Shown here piece after piece: positions 7,993 through 19,264 of a stretch of DNA of 64,000 nt. The notes beneath the pieces are model-generated. The model did no database searches. It saw only the letters and a program-made list of their open reading frames with translations, and was not told where the DNA came from. This stretch comes from Plotosus lineatus (lineage: Eukaryota; Chordata; Actinopteri; Siluriformes; Plotosidae): NCBI GenBank assembly GCA_024760905.1, contig CM045735.1, positions 30,290,249 to 30,354,248 on the forward strand, given 5' to 3'. Made by a program: the position numbers and the translations under genes. Each line of letters begins with the position of its first letter. Within the stretch, counting starts at the first letter, position 1.

Positions 7993-10900
7993 TGTGTGTG
8001 TGTGTGTGTAGGGGGTGCTTTGACTCATTTGAATGTTTTTACGGTATACAGTGATGTAGTTTTTGTTTACACCTTGCTATCCAATCAGAAAACTGATCAA
8101 GACAAAACCAATACAGTACTTCTATTCCATCATTACCATATATGTATTTCCTACTAAGCTATGCATTAAAGTCTGTATTAATGAAGAATAAGCCACAAAG
8201 GAATAAGGTCAAATAAATTTTGCATTTTAGATTGCATGAATTTATTATATCTCCTCAGTAATGTCTTGTTACTTCATAGCCTCACAATTCTCTTGTTTTA
8301 AGGTCTTGAAGTGGATCTGCAGACAAAGCTGTTTGGCCAACATGTAGCATCTCGTGTCATCCTGAAAGCTGTGACAGGCTTCATGACCAACAAGAACCCG
8401 AAGAAGCCACTTGTCCTTTCACTGCACGGCTGGACCGGCACAGGCAAAAACTTTGTCAGTCAGCTAATCGCTGAAAATATTTACCAACGTGGAATGCAAA
8501 GTGGATTTGTACATTTGTTCACTGCCACTCTGCACTTTCCTCATGAAAAAGATCTGGAATCGTATAAGGTAGTTGACAGATTTAACCCTTTGAACATTAC
8601 ACTCTTTATAGATCATGTAATAATTAGTGTGTGTGGCACAGTCCCGTGGATAAATTATTTTGTGGTTCTTCATTTGATTCTTGAGTTTGCCAGTTTATTT
8701 TTCCACACACTAATATTTTAATGGCAAGCCTTTTGCCTTGATGTGGGGCCAGTGGTGTAGTGGTTAGGGTGCTGGGCTCATGATTGCGAGGTTGTGTGTT
8801 CAAATCCCATTTAGACTCCCACTGTGATAAGACCCTTGGGCAAGGTCATAACCACAAGTGTGCCTCTGTCCACCCAGCAGTATAAATGGGTACCAGTAAA
8901 AATATACTGGGAAGGTAACCAGTGACAGACTGGCATCCCATCCAGGAGGATGGCATCCCATCCAGTACTCTTGTTAACTTCACGCTATGGAAACCGGGAA
9001 TAAGCACCGACCTGATGAGCCTCTAGGCAAGGGGGTAAAATGCCCAACAGACTACCTACCTTTTGCTTTGCTCTCAATGTGTAAACTTCTTGGCATTGAG
9101 GCTTTAACTGGTCACACAGAGGTTCAGGAAAATTAATGTGGCAGTAAAATAAAGTCAGTTGATGATCTGAATGAGCAGGTTATCACATCACTGGACTTTT
9201 TTTCTCCCTGATGGCACAGATATAAAATAGGAATTCAGTGAGTATGCCAAATCATTACATACTGTGAGTATTGGCACCCAATGGCCTGACCCATGTTGAA
9301 AGTTTTTGGATGTACAGTAGAAGACTTTATGGAGTCTTTCAAATTTTCCTCATCAATTTGAGACATTGGTGAAAAATGAACCTAACATTGGATGGAAATT
9401 AATGTTCTGTTGTTTACGTTTGTTGAAACAACACCAAGACAATTACATGCTGCAAGCAAGCTTTTTTTTTTTTTTGCTTGGCAGTGTATAAACACATCTA
9501 CTGTATATTACTTAAATGCCACGTTGGATATTGACAGTAATTGGAATTATACAAACCAATGTCTGCAAGCTACAAAACAGGTTGTGCAGCAATAGACTCT
9601 CGTGTAGATAGTTGCAATGCTTATATGTGTGACCTATTCCAACCGCTTTAAGTCGCAACCCAGTGTTTTGAATAAAAACCATAATCTTTGATATAAGTCC
9701 AAATTCATTATACACAATCTATCCAAGCTTGATTAAGAAAGGGTTAAATATCCAAGTTGTTGTAAAGCAATGCAAAAAGTCCATTATTTTTCTAAGTTTC
9801 AAAGCAGTTTTATGATTGCTTGAAATATTTCACTATGTCTATATTTGATACCAGAATACTGTATCTACCTATGTAATCCCAGAATCATACAGCGATAAAC
9901 CAATGAGAAGCATCGAAACAAGGTGTAAATAGAATTGATCTGTTGCTAGGTAGATGCTAGAACGATCACAGTAATTAGTTGAGAACCAGACTCATTAAAT
10001 GTATTGATGCTAGAGAGTTTCAAATGCTGACATTCAGAAACTGGTTCTGTAACTGTATCTGATTTTGAAGCATATTGAATTCCTTGTCCAAATATACGAA
10101 AAAGTATGACAAACTACCTACTTAATACGTCTTATGCTGGAGTGGACCACATACGGAAGTCGGGCTAGGGTGATTATATATTGCTAAATTGTAATTATCA
10201 TAATATGACTTTGCTTATAGTTAGCAAACTGAATACCATGAATATTGGTTTTAGAGAACTAACATCTGCCCTCCAGAAATGAACAGGTAACTTGTGTTTT
10301 TACTTCTGAGAACTTATGAATGAAGAGTTTGTTATGTATCATGATGTGTAGAAATAGCTGAATAAATATTTGCCTGCAATCTTACTCTCACTGTGGGAAA
10401 GTATCTGTTTGAAAGTGAGCAGTCGGGATGAAGGAAAGAGACTTTTTCTTGTTCACCAGTAGTAAGGATGAATTCTGTATTTTGTCAAAAGTTTTAAGCC
10501 GGATGCCCTTCCTGTCGCAACCCTCTGCATTTATCCGGGCTTGGGACCGGTATTAGGACAGACAGACCCCTCCTTCAAGATAACTCCGACTCCATTTCTC
10601 TTCCCATCCAGTGATAAAACAGCTTTCACCCTGCCCATAAGCTTGTAGCCTTGCTACCTTTCCACCTGGTCTCCTGAACACACAGTATGTCCACCTTCCT
10701 CCTCTGCATCATGTCAGCCAGCTCTCTAGCTTTATCATTCATAGTTCCAACATTCAAAGTCCCTACTCTCAGTCCTAGACTCACGCATTTCCTCTTCTCT
10801 CTCTTCCTACGGACATGCTTCCCGCCTCTCCTTCTTCGACGTCTTCGATCAACAGTAGTCCAATTTCCACCAGCACCTTGTTGGTTAACAGCACTGATGG

Positions 10901-13900
10901 TGGTCGTTGTTAACCCGGGCCTCGACCGATTCGGTATGGATTTCGTTTTGATCATTTGCATGAGAAATGTGGCAGAATCCAAAAATCATTTTGCAGAAAT
11001 GACTGCTTCAATGCGCCGTGGCATGGAGGCAATCGGCCTGTGGCCCTGCTGAGGTGTTATGGAGGCCCAGGATGCCTCGATAGTGGCCTTCAGCTCATCC
11101 ACAGTGTTGGGTCTGGTGTCTCAACTTTCTCTTCACAATATCCCACAGATTCTCTGTGGGATTCAGGTCAGGAGAGTTGGCAGGCCAATTGAGCACAGTA
11201 ATACCATGGTCAGTAAACCATTTAGCAGTGGTTTTGGCACTGTGAGCAGGTGCCAGATCGTGCTGAAAAATGAAATCTTCATCTCCATAAAGCTTTTCAG
11301 CAGATGGAAGCATGAAGTGCTCCAAAATCTCCTGATAGCTAGCTGCATTGACCCTGCCCTTGATAAAATACAGTGGACCAACACCAGCAGCTGACATGGC
11401 ACCCCAGACCATCACTGACTGTGGGTACTTGACACTGGACTTCAGGCATTTTGGCATTTCCTTCTCCCCAGTCTTCCTCCAGACTCTGGCACCTTGATTT
11501 TCGAATGACAAGCAAAATTTGTTTTCATTCGAAAAAAGTACTTTGCACCACTGAGCAACAGTCCAGTGCTGCTTCTCTGTAGCCCAGGTCAGGCGCTTCT
11601 GCCGCCGTTTCTGGTTCAAAAGTGGCTTGACCTGGGGAATGCGGCACCTGTAGCCCAGTCCACTGCTTCCACAGGTCCTCCAAGGTCTGGAATCAGCCCT
11701 TCTCCACAATCTTCCTCAGGGTCTGGTCACCTCTTCTGGTTGTGCAGCGTTTTTTGCCACACTGTTTCCTTCCCACAGACGTCCCACTGAGGCGCCTGAT
11801 ACAGCACTCTGGGAACAGCCTATTCACTCAGAGATTTCTTTGTGTCTTACCCTCTTGCTTGAGGGTGTCAATGAGGGCCTTCTGGACAGCAGTCAGGTCG
11901 GCAGTCTTACCCATGATTGGGGTTTTGAGTAATGAACCAGGCTGGGAGTTTTTAAAAGCCTCAGGAATCTTTTGCAGGTGTTGAGAGTTAATTGGTTGAT
12001 TCAGATGATTAGGTTAATAGCTCGTTTAGACTACCTGAACATGATATGCTAATTTTTTGAGATAGGAATTTTGGGTTTTCATGAGCTGTATGCCAAAATC
12101 ATCAGTATTAAAACAATAAAAGATCTGAAATATTTCAGTTGGTGTGCAATGAATCTAAAATATATGAAAGTTTAATTTTTATCAGTACATTACAGAAAAT
12201 AATGAACTTTATCACAATATGCTAATTTTTTGAGAAGGACTAGTATATAATTCTCATGTCACAGGTTTTATTTACGTAGCAGAATGCACAATACAGTTAA
12301 CTACAGTAAACTAATGTTTCTATTTCATGTGTGTGTGTGTGTGTGTGTGCAGTCCCAACTGCAGCAGTGGGTTAAAGGCAATGTGTCCGCCTGCCCTCAA
12401 TCAATGTTCATTTTTGACGAGATGGATAAGATGCACCCGGGCCTGATTGACAGCATCAAACCCTACTTAGATTATTACGAAACTCTAGATGGTGTCTCCT
12501 ACCGCAATGCCATCTTTATTTTTCTGAGGTCTGTAACATCATCACTGCAAAAAAAAAAAAAAAAACAATTTTTTTTTTATCACAAAAGCTAATGTTCATC
12601 TCATGACTCTTTTTTTTTTTTTAACTCTTTTATGTTCTGAGTAAATATTTGGTCGAACACCTCGATGATTTAAAAAAAAAAATCATTTACTAATTTGTTT
12701 TGACTAATCTAACCTGTTTAGTAGAGGTGTGGATGTAAAAAAATATGGGGTTGTCTGAACAAAAACAAACATTTATTATTGTTTTTGCCAAAACTGATTA
12801 AAAAAAATGTAATTGCTTTTTTTTTCTTGGTGTGGGCTTTCAAGGGTTTTTTTATGGTGGGGTGTGGGTGTCTTGTTTTGTAAATAATAAATCTGCCTTT
12901 TTTATTGCTGCCCATTCTCATTCAAGTTAGTGATGCAAAACAGCCAATGAGCATCAACTCCGCATTATTGAGTTTCCTGGGGTTGGCATGTGTGAACATG
13001 TGGTTCTTCTTGGGAGTTCTGCTATAAATGCAGGTCTTTGTGTTACCTCTCAAATTAACAAATGCTGCATGAACAAAACTTGCATAAATTGTAAAATAAC
13101 CTGTTGATATGGGCATGAAGATGGAGGCGGTTTAATGCCCCCTTTATATTTGTGATTTTGTTCCATAGTAACGCTGGAGGTGAAGACATTGTGCAGGTGG
13201 CGTTGGACTTCTGGAACGCAGGAAAGGATCGAGAAGAGATTGAGCTCAGCGATTTGGAGATGACCCTGACCATGTCTGTGTTTAACAACAAGAAAAGTAA
13301 GTCATAATAATTCAGACAGGAGTTTGGGAGAATAAAGTACAAAAGAAGAGGTTAGCTAAGAAGAAGTGGGACAAAGAGAGGACCGAAGAGAGTAAACAGG
13401 AGTACAGGGAGACACAGTGTAAGGCAAAGGTAGCGGTGTCAAAGGCCAAACCGAGGGCGTATGATGACTTGTATGCTCGGTTGGAAAGTAAAGAGGGAGA
13501 AAATGAGTTATACAGGTTGGCACAGCAGGGAAATAGAGATGGGAAGGATGTGCAGCAAGTTTGAGTGATTAAGGACAGAGAGGGAAATGTATTGACTGAT
13601 GACAGAAGTGTGCTGGGAAGATGGAAAGAGTACTTTGAAGAGCTGATGAATGAGGAAAATGAGAGAGAAAAAGAGTAGAAGAGGTGACTGTTGAGGACCA
13701 GGAAGTAGCAAAGATTAGTATGGGTGAAGTGAGGAGGGCATTGAAGAGGATGAAGAATGGAAAGGCAGTTGGCCCTGATGACATACCAGTTGAGGTATGG
13801 AAGTGTCTAGGAGAGGAAGCAGTAGATTTCCTGACAAGAACATTCAACAAGGTCTTGTAGAGTGAGAGGATGGCAGAGGAATGGAGAAGTGTGCTGGTGC

Positions 13901-16249
13901 CCATTTTTAAGAACAAGGGAAATGTGCAGAGTTGTGGCAACTACAGAGGGATAAAGTTGATGAGCCATACGATGAAGTTATGGAAAGAATAGTGGAAGCA
14001 AGACTAAGGGCAGAGGTCAGCATTTGTGAACAACAGTTTGGCTTCATGCCAAGAAAGAGCACCACAGATGCAGTGTTTGCCTTGAGGATGTTAATAGAGA
14101 AGTACAGAGAAGGTCAGAAGGAGTTGCATTGTGCCTTTGTGGATCTGGAGAAAGCATATGACAGGGTGCCGAGAGAAGAACTGTGGTATTGCATGAGGAA
14201 GTCTGGAGTGGCCGAGAAGTATGTTAGAGTGGTGCAGGACATGTATGAGAGATGTAAGACAGTGGTGAGGTGTGCTGTCGGTGTGACAGAAGAGTTCAAG
14301 GTTTAGGTGGGACTGCATCAAGGGTCAGCTCTGAGCCCGTTCTTGTTTGCTATGGTGATGGACAGGCTGACAGACGAGGTTAGGCAAGAATCTCCATGGA
14401 CTATGATGTTTGCAGATGACATTGTGATCTGCAGTGAGAGCAGAGAACAAGTGCAGGAAAACCTAGAAAGGTGGAGGTATGCCCTGGAAAGGAGGGAATG
14501 AAGGTTAGCTTCAGTAAGACAGAATATATGTGTATGAATGCCAAGGACCCAACAGGAACGGTGAGGTTACAGGGGGCAGAGATAAAGAAGGTGGAGGATT
14601 TTAAGTATTTGGGCTCAACAGTCCAGAGCAATGGCGAGTGTGGAAAAGAGGTGAAGAAGCGTGTGCAGGCTGATTGGAATGGTTGGAGAAAAGTGTCCGG
14701 TGTGATGTGTGATAGGAAGGTATCGGCAAAAATTAAAGGAAAAGTGTCGAGACGGTGTTGAGGCCAGCGATGTTGTATGGTTTAGAAACAGTGGCTCTGT
14801 GAAAAAGACAGGAGGCAGAGCTGGAGGTAGCAGAGATGAAAATGTTGAGGTTCTCTTTGGGAGTAACGAGGATGGATAGGATCAGGAATGAGAACATCAG
14901 AGGGACAGCACATGTAAGACGTTTTGGAGACAAAGTCAGAGAGGCTAGATTGAAATGGTTTGGACATGTACAGAGGAGGGATAGTGAGTATATTGGTAGT
15001 AGGATGTTGAGGTTGGAACTGCCAGGCAGAAGGCCTAGAGGAAGACCAAAGAGACGATTCATGGATGTGGTGAAGGAGGACATGAAAGCAGTTGGTGTAA
15101 GAGAAAAAGATGCAGAGTATAGGGTGAGGTGGAGGCAGATGATTCACTGTGGCGACCCCTGAAGGGAAAAGCCGAAAGGACAAGAAGAAGAAGAAAGCCT
15201 TGTTCCAATTTCCACGCTAAGCAAAAATGTCTTTCTTGAAGTGCACCTAAGCGAAACTGTTAAAAGCAGGATTGAGACAGACGATGTCACTTCCTCCTCT
15301 ATTATGTCATGTAAAATTGGGCCAGAGCATCATGTCAGGTTATATTTTATAGATCACTGTCAAACTGTAATCGAAAAAGAGTTTCACTTACACTTGAAAA
15401 GAAATAATCATTGGTCATCACGCTTCTCAGTTTCCATATGTGATGGGCTGCATGGTGGCACAGTGATTATCACGTGCGCCTCACAGCAGGAAAGCTCAGC
15501 CCCAGGCTATGTGCACTTTGCATGTTCTCCCCAAGCTTGCATGTGTTTCCGGATACTGTACTCCAGTTTCCTCCCCAAGTCCAGAAACATGCACAGGAGG
15601 CTAATTGGCTGTCTCAAAACATCCAGGGAGTAAGTGTGAATGGTTGTGAATGGTGGCCCTGCGACGGCTTGGCAAACAGTCCAGGGTGTACCCCGACCTT
15701 CCCCAGAGTTGGCTGACATGGGCGCTAACCTCCTCACAACCATATTTGGGATTAAGCAGCTTAGAAAATGAATAAATGAATTAACCTGCTCTGTGTTTCA
15801 GATGACATCCTCCGTTAAAAGAGGAAATGATCAAATATGAGGAGACTTGAGCAGAAATTGGGACAATGCTGCTGTTTTCATTTTTTTTTTTTTTTAAGGC
15901 TCATTAAACGAATGTATATGCCAATACAGTTTTTATAATACCCTGCCTGAAAGCATCCAGTCTTTAAATTGTCAAAAACATAGTCCTTGTCTTTGGTTCT
16001 CCAGGTGGCTTTTGGCACACTAGCTTAATAGACAAGAACCTGGTGGATGTCTTTGTGCCGTTTCTCCCCTTGGAATACAAACATGTGGTGCAGTGCGGCC
16101 GAGCCGAGATGATCAACAGGGGCAAAGAACCAAATGAAGAGGTTTTGGAGAAAATGGCGCATGACATGCACTATTTCCCGCGTGATGAACGCATCTTTTC
16201 CATGAAGGGTTGCAAGATTATCTCCAGCAAGCTGCACTTCTACGAATAA
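7710..16249 (+). CDS. tor1: Torsin-1 (AAA+ ATPase of ER lumen/nuclear envelope)
   Basis: Exons are 7710-7890, 8303-8568, 12353-12528, 13169-13296 and 16005-16249 (stop TAA 16247-16249). All junctions are GT-AG, phases match, and the total is 331 residues (human TOR1A has 332). The N-terminus is hydrophobic ([17 protein letters not shown]), a signal/membrane-anchoring segment. Exon 2 carries Walker A GWTGTGKN (about 103-110), exon 3 Walker B MFIFDEMD (about 167-174), the exon 3/4 junction sensor 1 (FIFLSNAG), and exon 5 the sensor-2 region RIFSMKGCK. Torsins are ER ATPases switched on by the LAP1/LULL1 cofactors and act at the nuclear envelope. I cannot separate the 1A from the 1B orthologue. 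An alternative first exon lies at 7052. Introns 2 and 4 are filled with transposons. A TG repeat abuts the exon 3 acceptor. Confidence 0.95.
7941..8009 (+). repeat. (TA)n(TG)n microsatellite in torsin intron 1
   Basis: About 24 TA units followed by a run of TG units, directly after exon 1b. It creates a spurious repetitive reading frame. Confidence 0.9.
8742..9052 (+). mobile_element. tRNA-derived SINE (family V1)
   Basis: The head looks like a tRNA gene, with an A-box-like TAGTGGTTAGGGTGCTGG and a B-box-like GTTCAAATCCC about 35 bp later. A body of about 240 bp follows. A related copy in the opposite orientation lies at 16684-16966, which confirms a dispersed family and its approximate length of 300 bp. 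Located in torsin intron 2. Confidence 0.75.
9060..10490. other. Torsin intron 2 sequence, nothing recognised
   Basis: AT-rich intronic DNA. I see no coding signature, RNA gene or clear transposon here apart from short A/T runs (for example a T run near 9464). Confidence 0.6.
10495..10960 (-). mobile_element. RTE-like LINE (family A), 5'-end fragment, rearranged
   Basis: It matches the endonuclease start and 5' end of the full copy at 25271-28426 (coding strand: [34 protein letters not shown]). The block order is changed: the sequence that is outermost at the 5' end of the full copy (GGATGCCCTTCCTG... on the plus strand) here precedes the inner block instead of following it. The right edge is joined directly to a truncated Tc1 element. 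Confidence 0.75.
10965..12243 (-). mobile_element. Tc1-like DNA transposon, one end missing
   Basis: A minus-strand transposase (11913 to about 10985) is followed on the right by a terminal inverted repeat ending near 12243 at a TA dinucleotide. The terminal region has two direct repeats of ATATGCTAATTTTTTGAGA (at about 12043-12066 and 12214-12240), an IR/DR layout. The left inverted repeat is absent; the element breaks off at the LINE fragment ending near 10960. It sits in torsin intron 2. Confidence 0.88.
10985..11913 (-). pseudogene. Tc1 transposase, inactivated
   Basis: The start is ATG at 11913-11911 ([19 protein letters not shown]). An N-terminal helix-turn-helix region follows and is broken by frameshifts between about 11700 and 11850. 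The catalytic domain lies at 11709-11095. The second catalytic Asp ([12 protein letters not shown]) and the Glu ([15 protein letters not shown]34E type) are present, but the first catalytic Asp, usually in an FSDE context, reads FSNE here. A premature stop near 11095 removes the C-terminus, which continues recognisably to about 10985. Frameshifts and the Asp to Asn change make it dead. Confidence 0.88.
12328..12350 (+). repeat. (TG)n tract forming the acceptor of torsin exon 3
   Basis: About ten TG units run directly into the CAG acceptor (12350-12352) of the exon carrying Walker B, replacing a normal pyrimidine tract. The decayed torsin copy has a similar TG run in the same place (about 35137-35150). 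Confidence 0.85.
13338..15196 (+). mobile_element. RTE-like LINE (family A), 5'-truncated copy
   Basis: It encodes RT motifs [45 protein letters not shown] and [13 protein letters not shown], and the C-terminal [15 protein letters not shown] tail. It ends CGACCCCTGAAGGG... followed by an AAG-rich 3' tail. It is broken by stops and frameshifts (near 13678, 14305, 14500 and 14760) and lacks the endonuclease. It lies in torsin intron 4, in the orientation of the gene. Confidence 0.88.
15446..15775 (+). mobile_element. tRNA-derived SINE with L2-like tail
   Basis: It begins GGGCTGCATGGTGGCACAGTG (A-box region), carries a body with GCATGTTCTCCCC and AACATGCACAGGAGGCTAATTGG, and ends GGATTAAGCAG...AAAATGAATAAATGAATT. 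This is a widespread fish SINE layout. It lies in torsin intron 4. Confidence 0.78.
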
Positions 16250-16592
16250 CCAGAAGGAACATAACCACAGATGTGCAATACTGTGTACATTTCCAGAGGA
16301 ACTGTGGTGCTTTGGGAGTGAACGATAACTGCATTCTCCAGAGAGGATTCTCAGATCATAAAATCCAACTGAACACTGTTCTGATGTCTGAAGCACATGT
16401 CGGATGCTGCAGTATTTTTAAAGGGATTCAATTTGTTTCTAAAGCTTATTTTTAATCGGAATCAATGAAAGCTGATGAAGACTAACTTCTTTTTTGTTTC
16501 GGGAGGATTCTGGTCTTATTGATTTGTTGTTAGTATGAATATGTTCAGTCTTAAATGGTCAATTTTTTCACGACCTTATGTTGTGTATTTGT

Positions 16593-16598
16593 AATAAA
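16593..16598 (+). terminator. Torsin polyadenylation signal
   Basis: AATAAA about 345 bp after the torsin stop codon. It is the first canonical signal downstream. Confidence 0.65.
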
Positions 16599-16683
16599 AG
16601 AACAAAACTTTGGTTAGGAGAAGCTTCTTTGACAATTTCAACATCAATCCAACCTGCCACCTTTGAGAATTAGTAAAAATATA

Positions 16684-16966
16684 GGTAGGTAATGTCTGTT
16701 GGGTTTTTACACCTGAGCCATAGTGGCTCATCAGGCCGGTGCTTATCCCCGGTTTCCATAGTGTGAAGCGACCAGGAGTTCAACTCCTCCTGGATGGGAT
16801 GCTAGTCAATTGCAGGTTACCTTCCCAGTATATTTTTACAGCTGGGTGAACTTGTGGTTGAGACCTTGCCCAGGGGTTTTAGCACAGTGAGGGTCTCGGT
16901 GGGATTTGAACTCACAACCTCCCGATCATGAGTGCATCACCCTAACCACTATGCCACCGGCCCCAT
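16684..16966 (-). mobile_element. tRNA-derived SINE (family V1), inverted copy
   Basis: Reverse complement of the SINE at 8742-9052, including the tRNA-like head at the right end (GGGATTTGAACTCACAACC is the B-box side on the plus strand) and the CACCGACCTGATGAGCC-like tail at the left. Confidence 0.75.
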
Positions 16967-16969
16967 CTG

Positions 16970-17600
16970 AGAATTAGTAAGAACTAAGAATATGTGGCAC
17001 AGAGTCATGATTTCTTCAGTCAACTACTCCGTGATGGTGCAGCAAGAAAGGAAGGGATTGGTATGCTGAACAAATAGAGTAGGGTAAAGGGCCTTCCCAA
17101 GGGTCCAGCCATGGCAGCTTGGTTGGGTGGTGGGCTGAACCTGAACCCTCCATTTAGTAACACACAGCATTAATCCACAGAATCACCACTGCCCCTGCCC
17201 TAGCAGAACTATCACAAAATAACAAAACACTACTGGAACAATGTTAGCATTCGCGTTTTAATGCTCATCTTATATTTCTTAGATTATAATCAAGCTTCAT
17301 TTTCAGCATAACCCTTTTTTTCCTTATGGTCTGTTGATTTTGTGATGATCTGTTAATTTGAATTTGCCTAGTGCACATATTGATGATCATACTGGTTTTT
17401 CCACTAAACCTCATAAACTTGATCTTATTCTTGAATGATATTCATGAGCTCTTCTATTGGTTGCCTCATTATTGCCACATTCGATGCCACATCACTTGCT
17501 AGTAATGTGTATGTCACTGGGAGTCTGAACCCTGCATAATTTGATAAGTTAATACCGTCACATGATTAATACCCTAATTTAACTGGAGCGCGGCAGACCT
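16970..17600. other. Intergenic sequence with a SINE-like fragment
   Basis: A stretch at about 17085-17205, read on the minus strand, starts GGGGCAGTGGTGATT and looks like a decayed tRNA-derived SINE. The rest (17205-17600) is AT-rich with no feature I recognise. Confidence 0.4.
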
Positions 17601-17628
17601 GTGGAACCAAAATTGTCATCCTCAAACG

Positions 17629-18110
17629 TTCCTCGGTCATTCCCTCATCTTCCGTGTCCTTCCGTATGATTCCGAATGTGTTCCTCCAGTTCCGGCAGAC
17701 CAAAATCTTCCGCGAATGTGCTTTTGAACATGTTCAAAAGCACGTTCATGGAAAATTTTTCTGAGAGTGTTCCCTTTGGTTCTGCAGTCCTTCTGCAAAC
17801 ATTCTGTCTTTTCCTCAAATGGTCCATGATCTTTCCTTTTATACCGCAAGTGTTCCATGACTGTTCCGCAGGTCTCCCCCCGCCTCTTCTATATGGTCAA
17901 AAGCGGCAATGGAACGGTTGCGTTCATCTACGGATCCCCACGGAATACTCACAGAAGGCACGGAATACATACAGAACAATAGAGAAATGCTGCGAAACTT
18001 TCGTAGATAGTACACGGAACAAGGCGGAACGTTTGCGGAATACATGCGGAACGTTTGCGGAATGGTTGTGGATAGCATGGAACACTCACGGAACTCACTT
18101 CGACTGTTAA
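17629..18110 (+). repeat. Array of TTCCG/CGGAA motifs at 10-11 bp spacing (left)
   Basis: From 17629 to about 17870 the motif TTCC(G) or a one-base variant recurs every 10-11 bp (for example near 17629, 17640, 17650, 17660, 17670, 17681, 17690). From about 17930 to 18095 the complementary CGGAA recurs at the same spacing (17941, 17961, 18015, 18025, 18036, 18047, 18058, with variants between). The spacers are not conserved. The two halves point in opposite directions around about 17900. A similar array lies at 23275-23660. Confidence 0.75.
17718..17743. repeat. Perfect 26-bp palindrome
   Basis: The 26 bases equal their own reverse complement (half-site GTGCTTTTGAACA) with no spacer, inside the TTCCG array. 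It could be a dimeric protein-binding site or a hairpin. Confidence 0.85.
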
Positions 18111-18156
18111 TACAGGCCTGCAAGACAAAGAGCCATTCATTTCGAGAGACGCCACA

Positions 18157-19100
18157 ATGCCGAAAGCCAAGAGGAAGACATCCACCAAGAGGCCATGGTC
18201 TCCAACACCGGAAACCCCAGCTGAAAAGCCTTCACAGTAAGCCGAGACGACGCCAAGCTGGATGTCGCTTTCGCTGATATCGCTGCTGTTCCAAGCAAGA
18301 AGGCACGCGTCTACATCAAGCTCATCGACTATGAGGAGCAGGCCATGGTGGATTTCATCCAGGCGAACGAATGCCTGTACAAAAGAAACTCCAATCCTGG
18401 ACGGACAAACAACACAAGGTCAAGCTCTGGGCTGTCACGGTTCGCGCATGGGGAAGAGCAACGAGAAGCTAAAACAATGGTTCCATAGTGTGTAGACGAG
18501 GCTGGGAAAGCTTAGATGGTGGAAGTCGGGGCAAGCTAACCTGAACATGTCTTAAAGGGACCAGTGGATATACGACAGATTTAGCTTCCTATGTTCACAC
18601 ATTGTTGAGGTACAGCAGCGGAACGTGGTCTCTCTCAAGGCAAAGGTTGCTGCGGTAGCTGGCTCCGGCAGTTCCACGCCCACCACAACTGGAGAACCTC
18701 CACTGCCATCAATGCCAGAGGGCTCACAGGACAGTGCACCTATCGACCTCCAGCTGGCAGAAAAGTCAACACCCGTCAGCCCCCTCGGCGCAACGCCTGT
18801 CACCGCAGCATCCAGGTCCACCCTGGCAAGGTCTGGAGCTGCAGCGTCCAGCCTTGACGACAGAACTGGCCGGATTCTTGCAGCAGCCGAACAGCTGGTG
18901 AACCAGAGAAGGGCGGTACGAACAGCCGATGAATCAGAGAGGGTGAATTTCACCAGTTGGTCGATTGCTGTGCTGCAGAATCTACCAAAACCTTTGTACA
19001 GGCATGCCAAATTGAAAAGTTGAGAACTGCTGAATGAATGCTTGGACAGAGCTGAAGCCTTGGAGATGCAGCCACAGGAAAACCACCTCCTACACAGCAG
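18157..19100 (+). pseudogene. Decayed MADF/Myb-like plus BESS-like DNA-binding protein ORF
   Basis: It starts MPKAKRKTSTKRPWSPTPE (basic) at 18157. Pieces in successive frames then give YEEQAMVDFIQANECLYK, a lysine/tryptophan-rich stretch (DKQHKVKLWAVTVRAWG, KSNEKLKQWFHSV) and DQWIYDRFSFL, a pattern like a MADF or Myb/SANT-like domain. A long open stretch (18625-19023) has a Ser/Pro/Ala-rich linker and ends ERVNFTSWSIAVLQNLPKPL, a BESS-like interaction motif. At least four frameshifts or stops show decay. MADF/Myb-like proteins accompany transposases in PIF/Harbinger and related elements. The flanking TTCCG arrays make a DNA transposon origin plausible. No transposase is seen. Identity is tentative. 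Confidence 0.45.
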
Positions 19101-19264
19101 CAGCAGTCGTAGCAGCTCCAGCCTCCGCAGCAGCATTCACAGCTACACCACCAGCAGCTTCGACCATCACCTCTGCACCACCAGTGGCATCATCAGCATT
19201 ACTGGCCGCCCTCAATGACCCCATTGACCATGCAGCTTTCTGGTTCACTTGTGCCTGTGTGTGC

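Noticed and set aside
7939..8157. ORF reading Tyr-Ile repeats after exon 1b
   Set aside because: Translation of a (TA)n(TG)n microsatellite. The same applies to 41479-41795 and 55074-55423.
13569..13940. Minus-strand ORFs across the LINE A copy in torsin intron 4
   Set aside because: Ser/Leu-rich shadows of the plus-strand RT; the same shadows appear at every LINE A copy.
15241..15633. 130-codon plus-strand ORF in torsin intron 4
   Set aside because: It runs into a SINE and has no splice or homology support; torsin exons 4 and 5 join in phase without it.
17637..18123. Overlapping ORFs on both strands in the TTCCG array
   Set aside because: The short motif repeats keep frames open by chance; no protein-like composition.
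18552..19136. 194-codon minus-strand ORF opposite the MADF/BESS-like region
   Set aside because: Its sequence is a Leu/Arg/Ala-rich mirror of the plus-strand ORF, and the domain-like motifs are on the plus strand.
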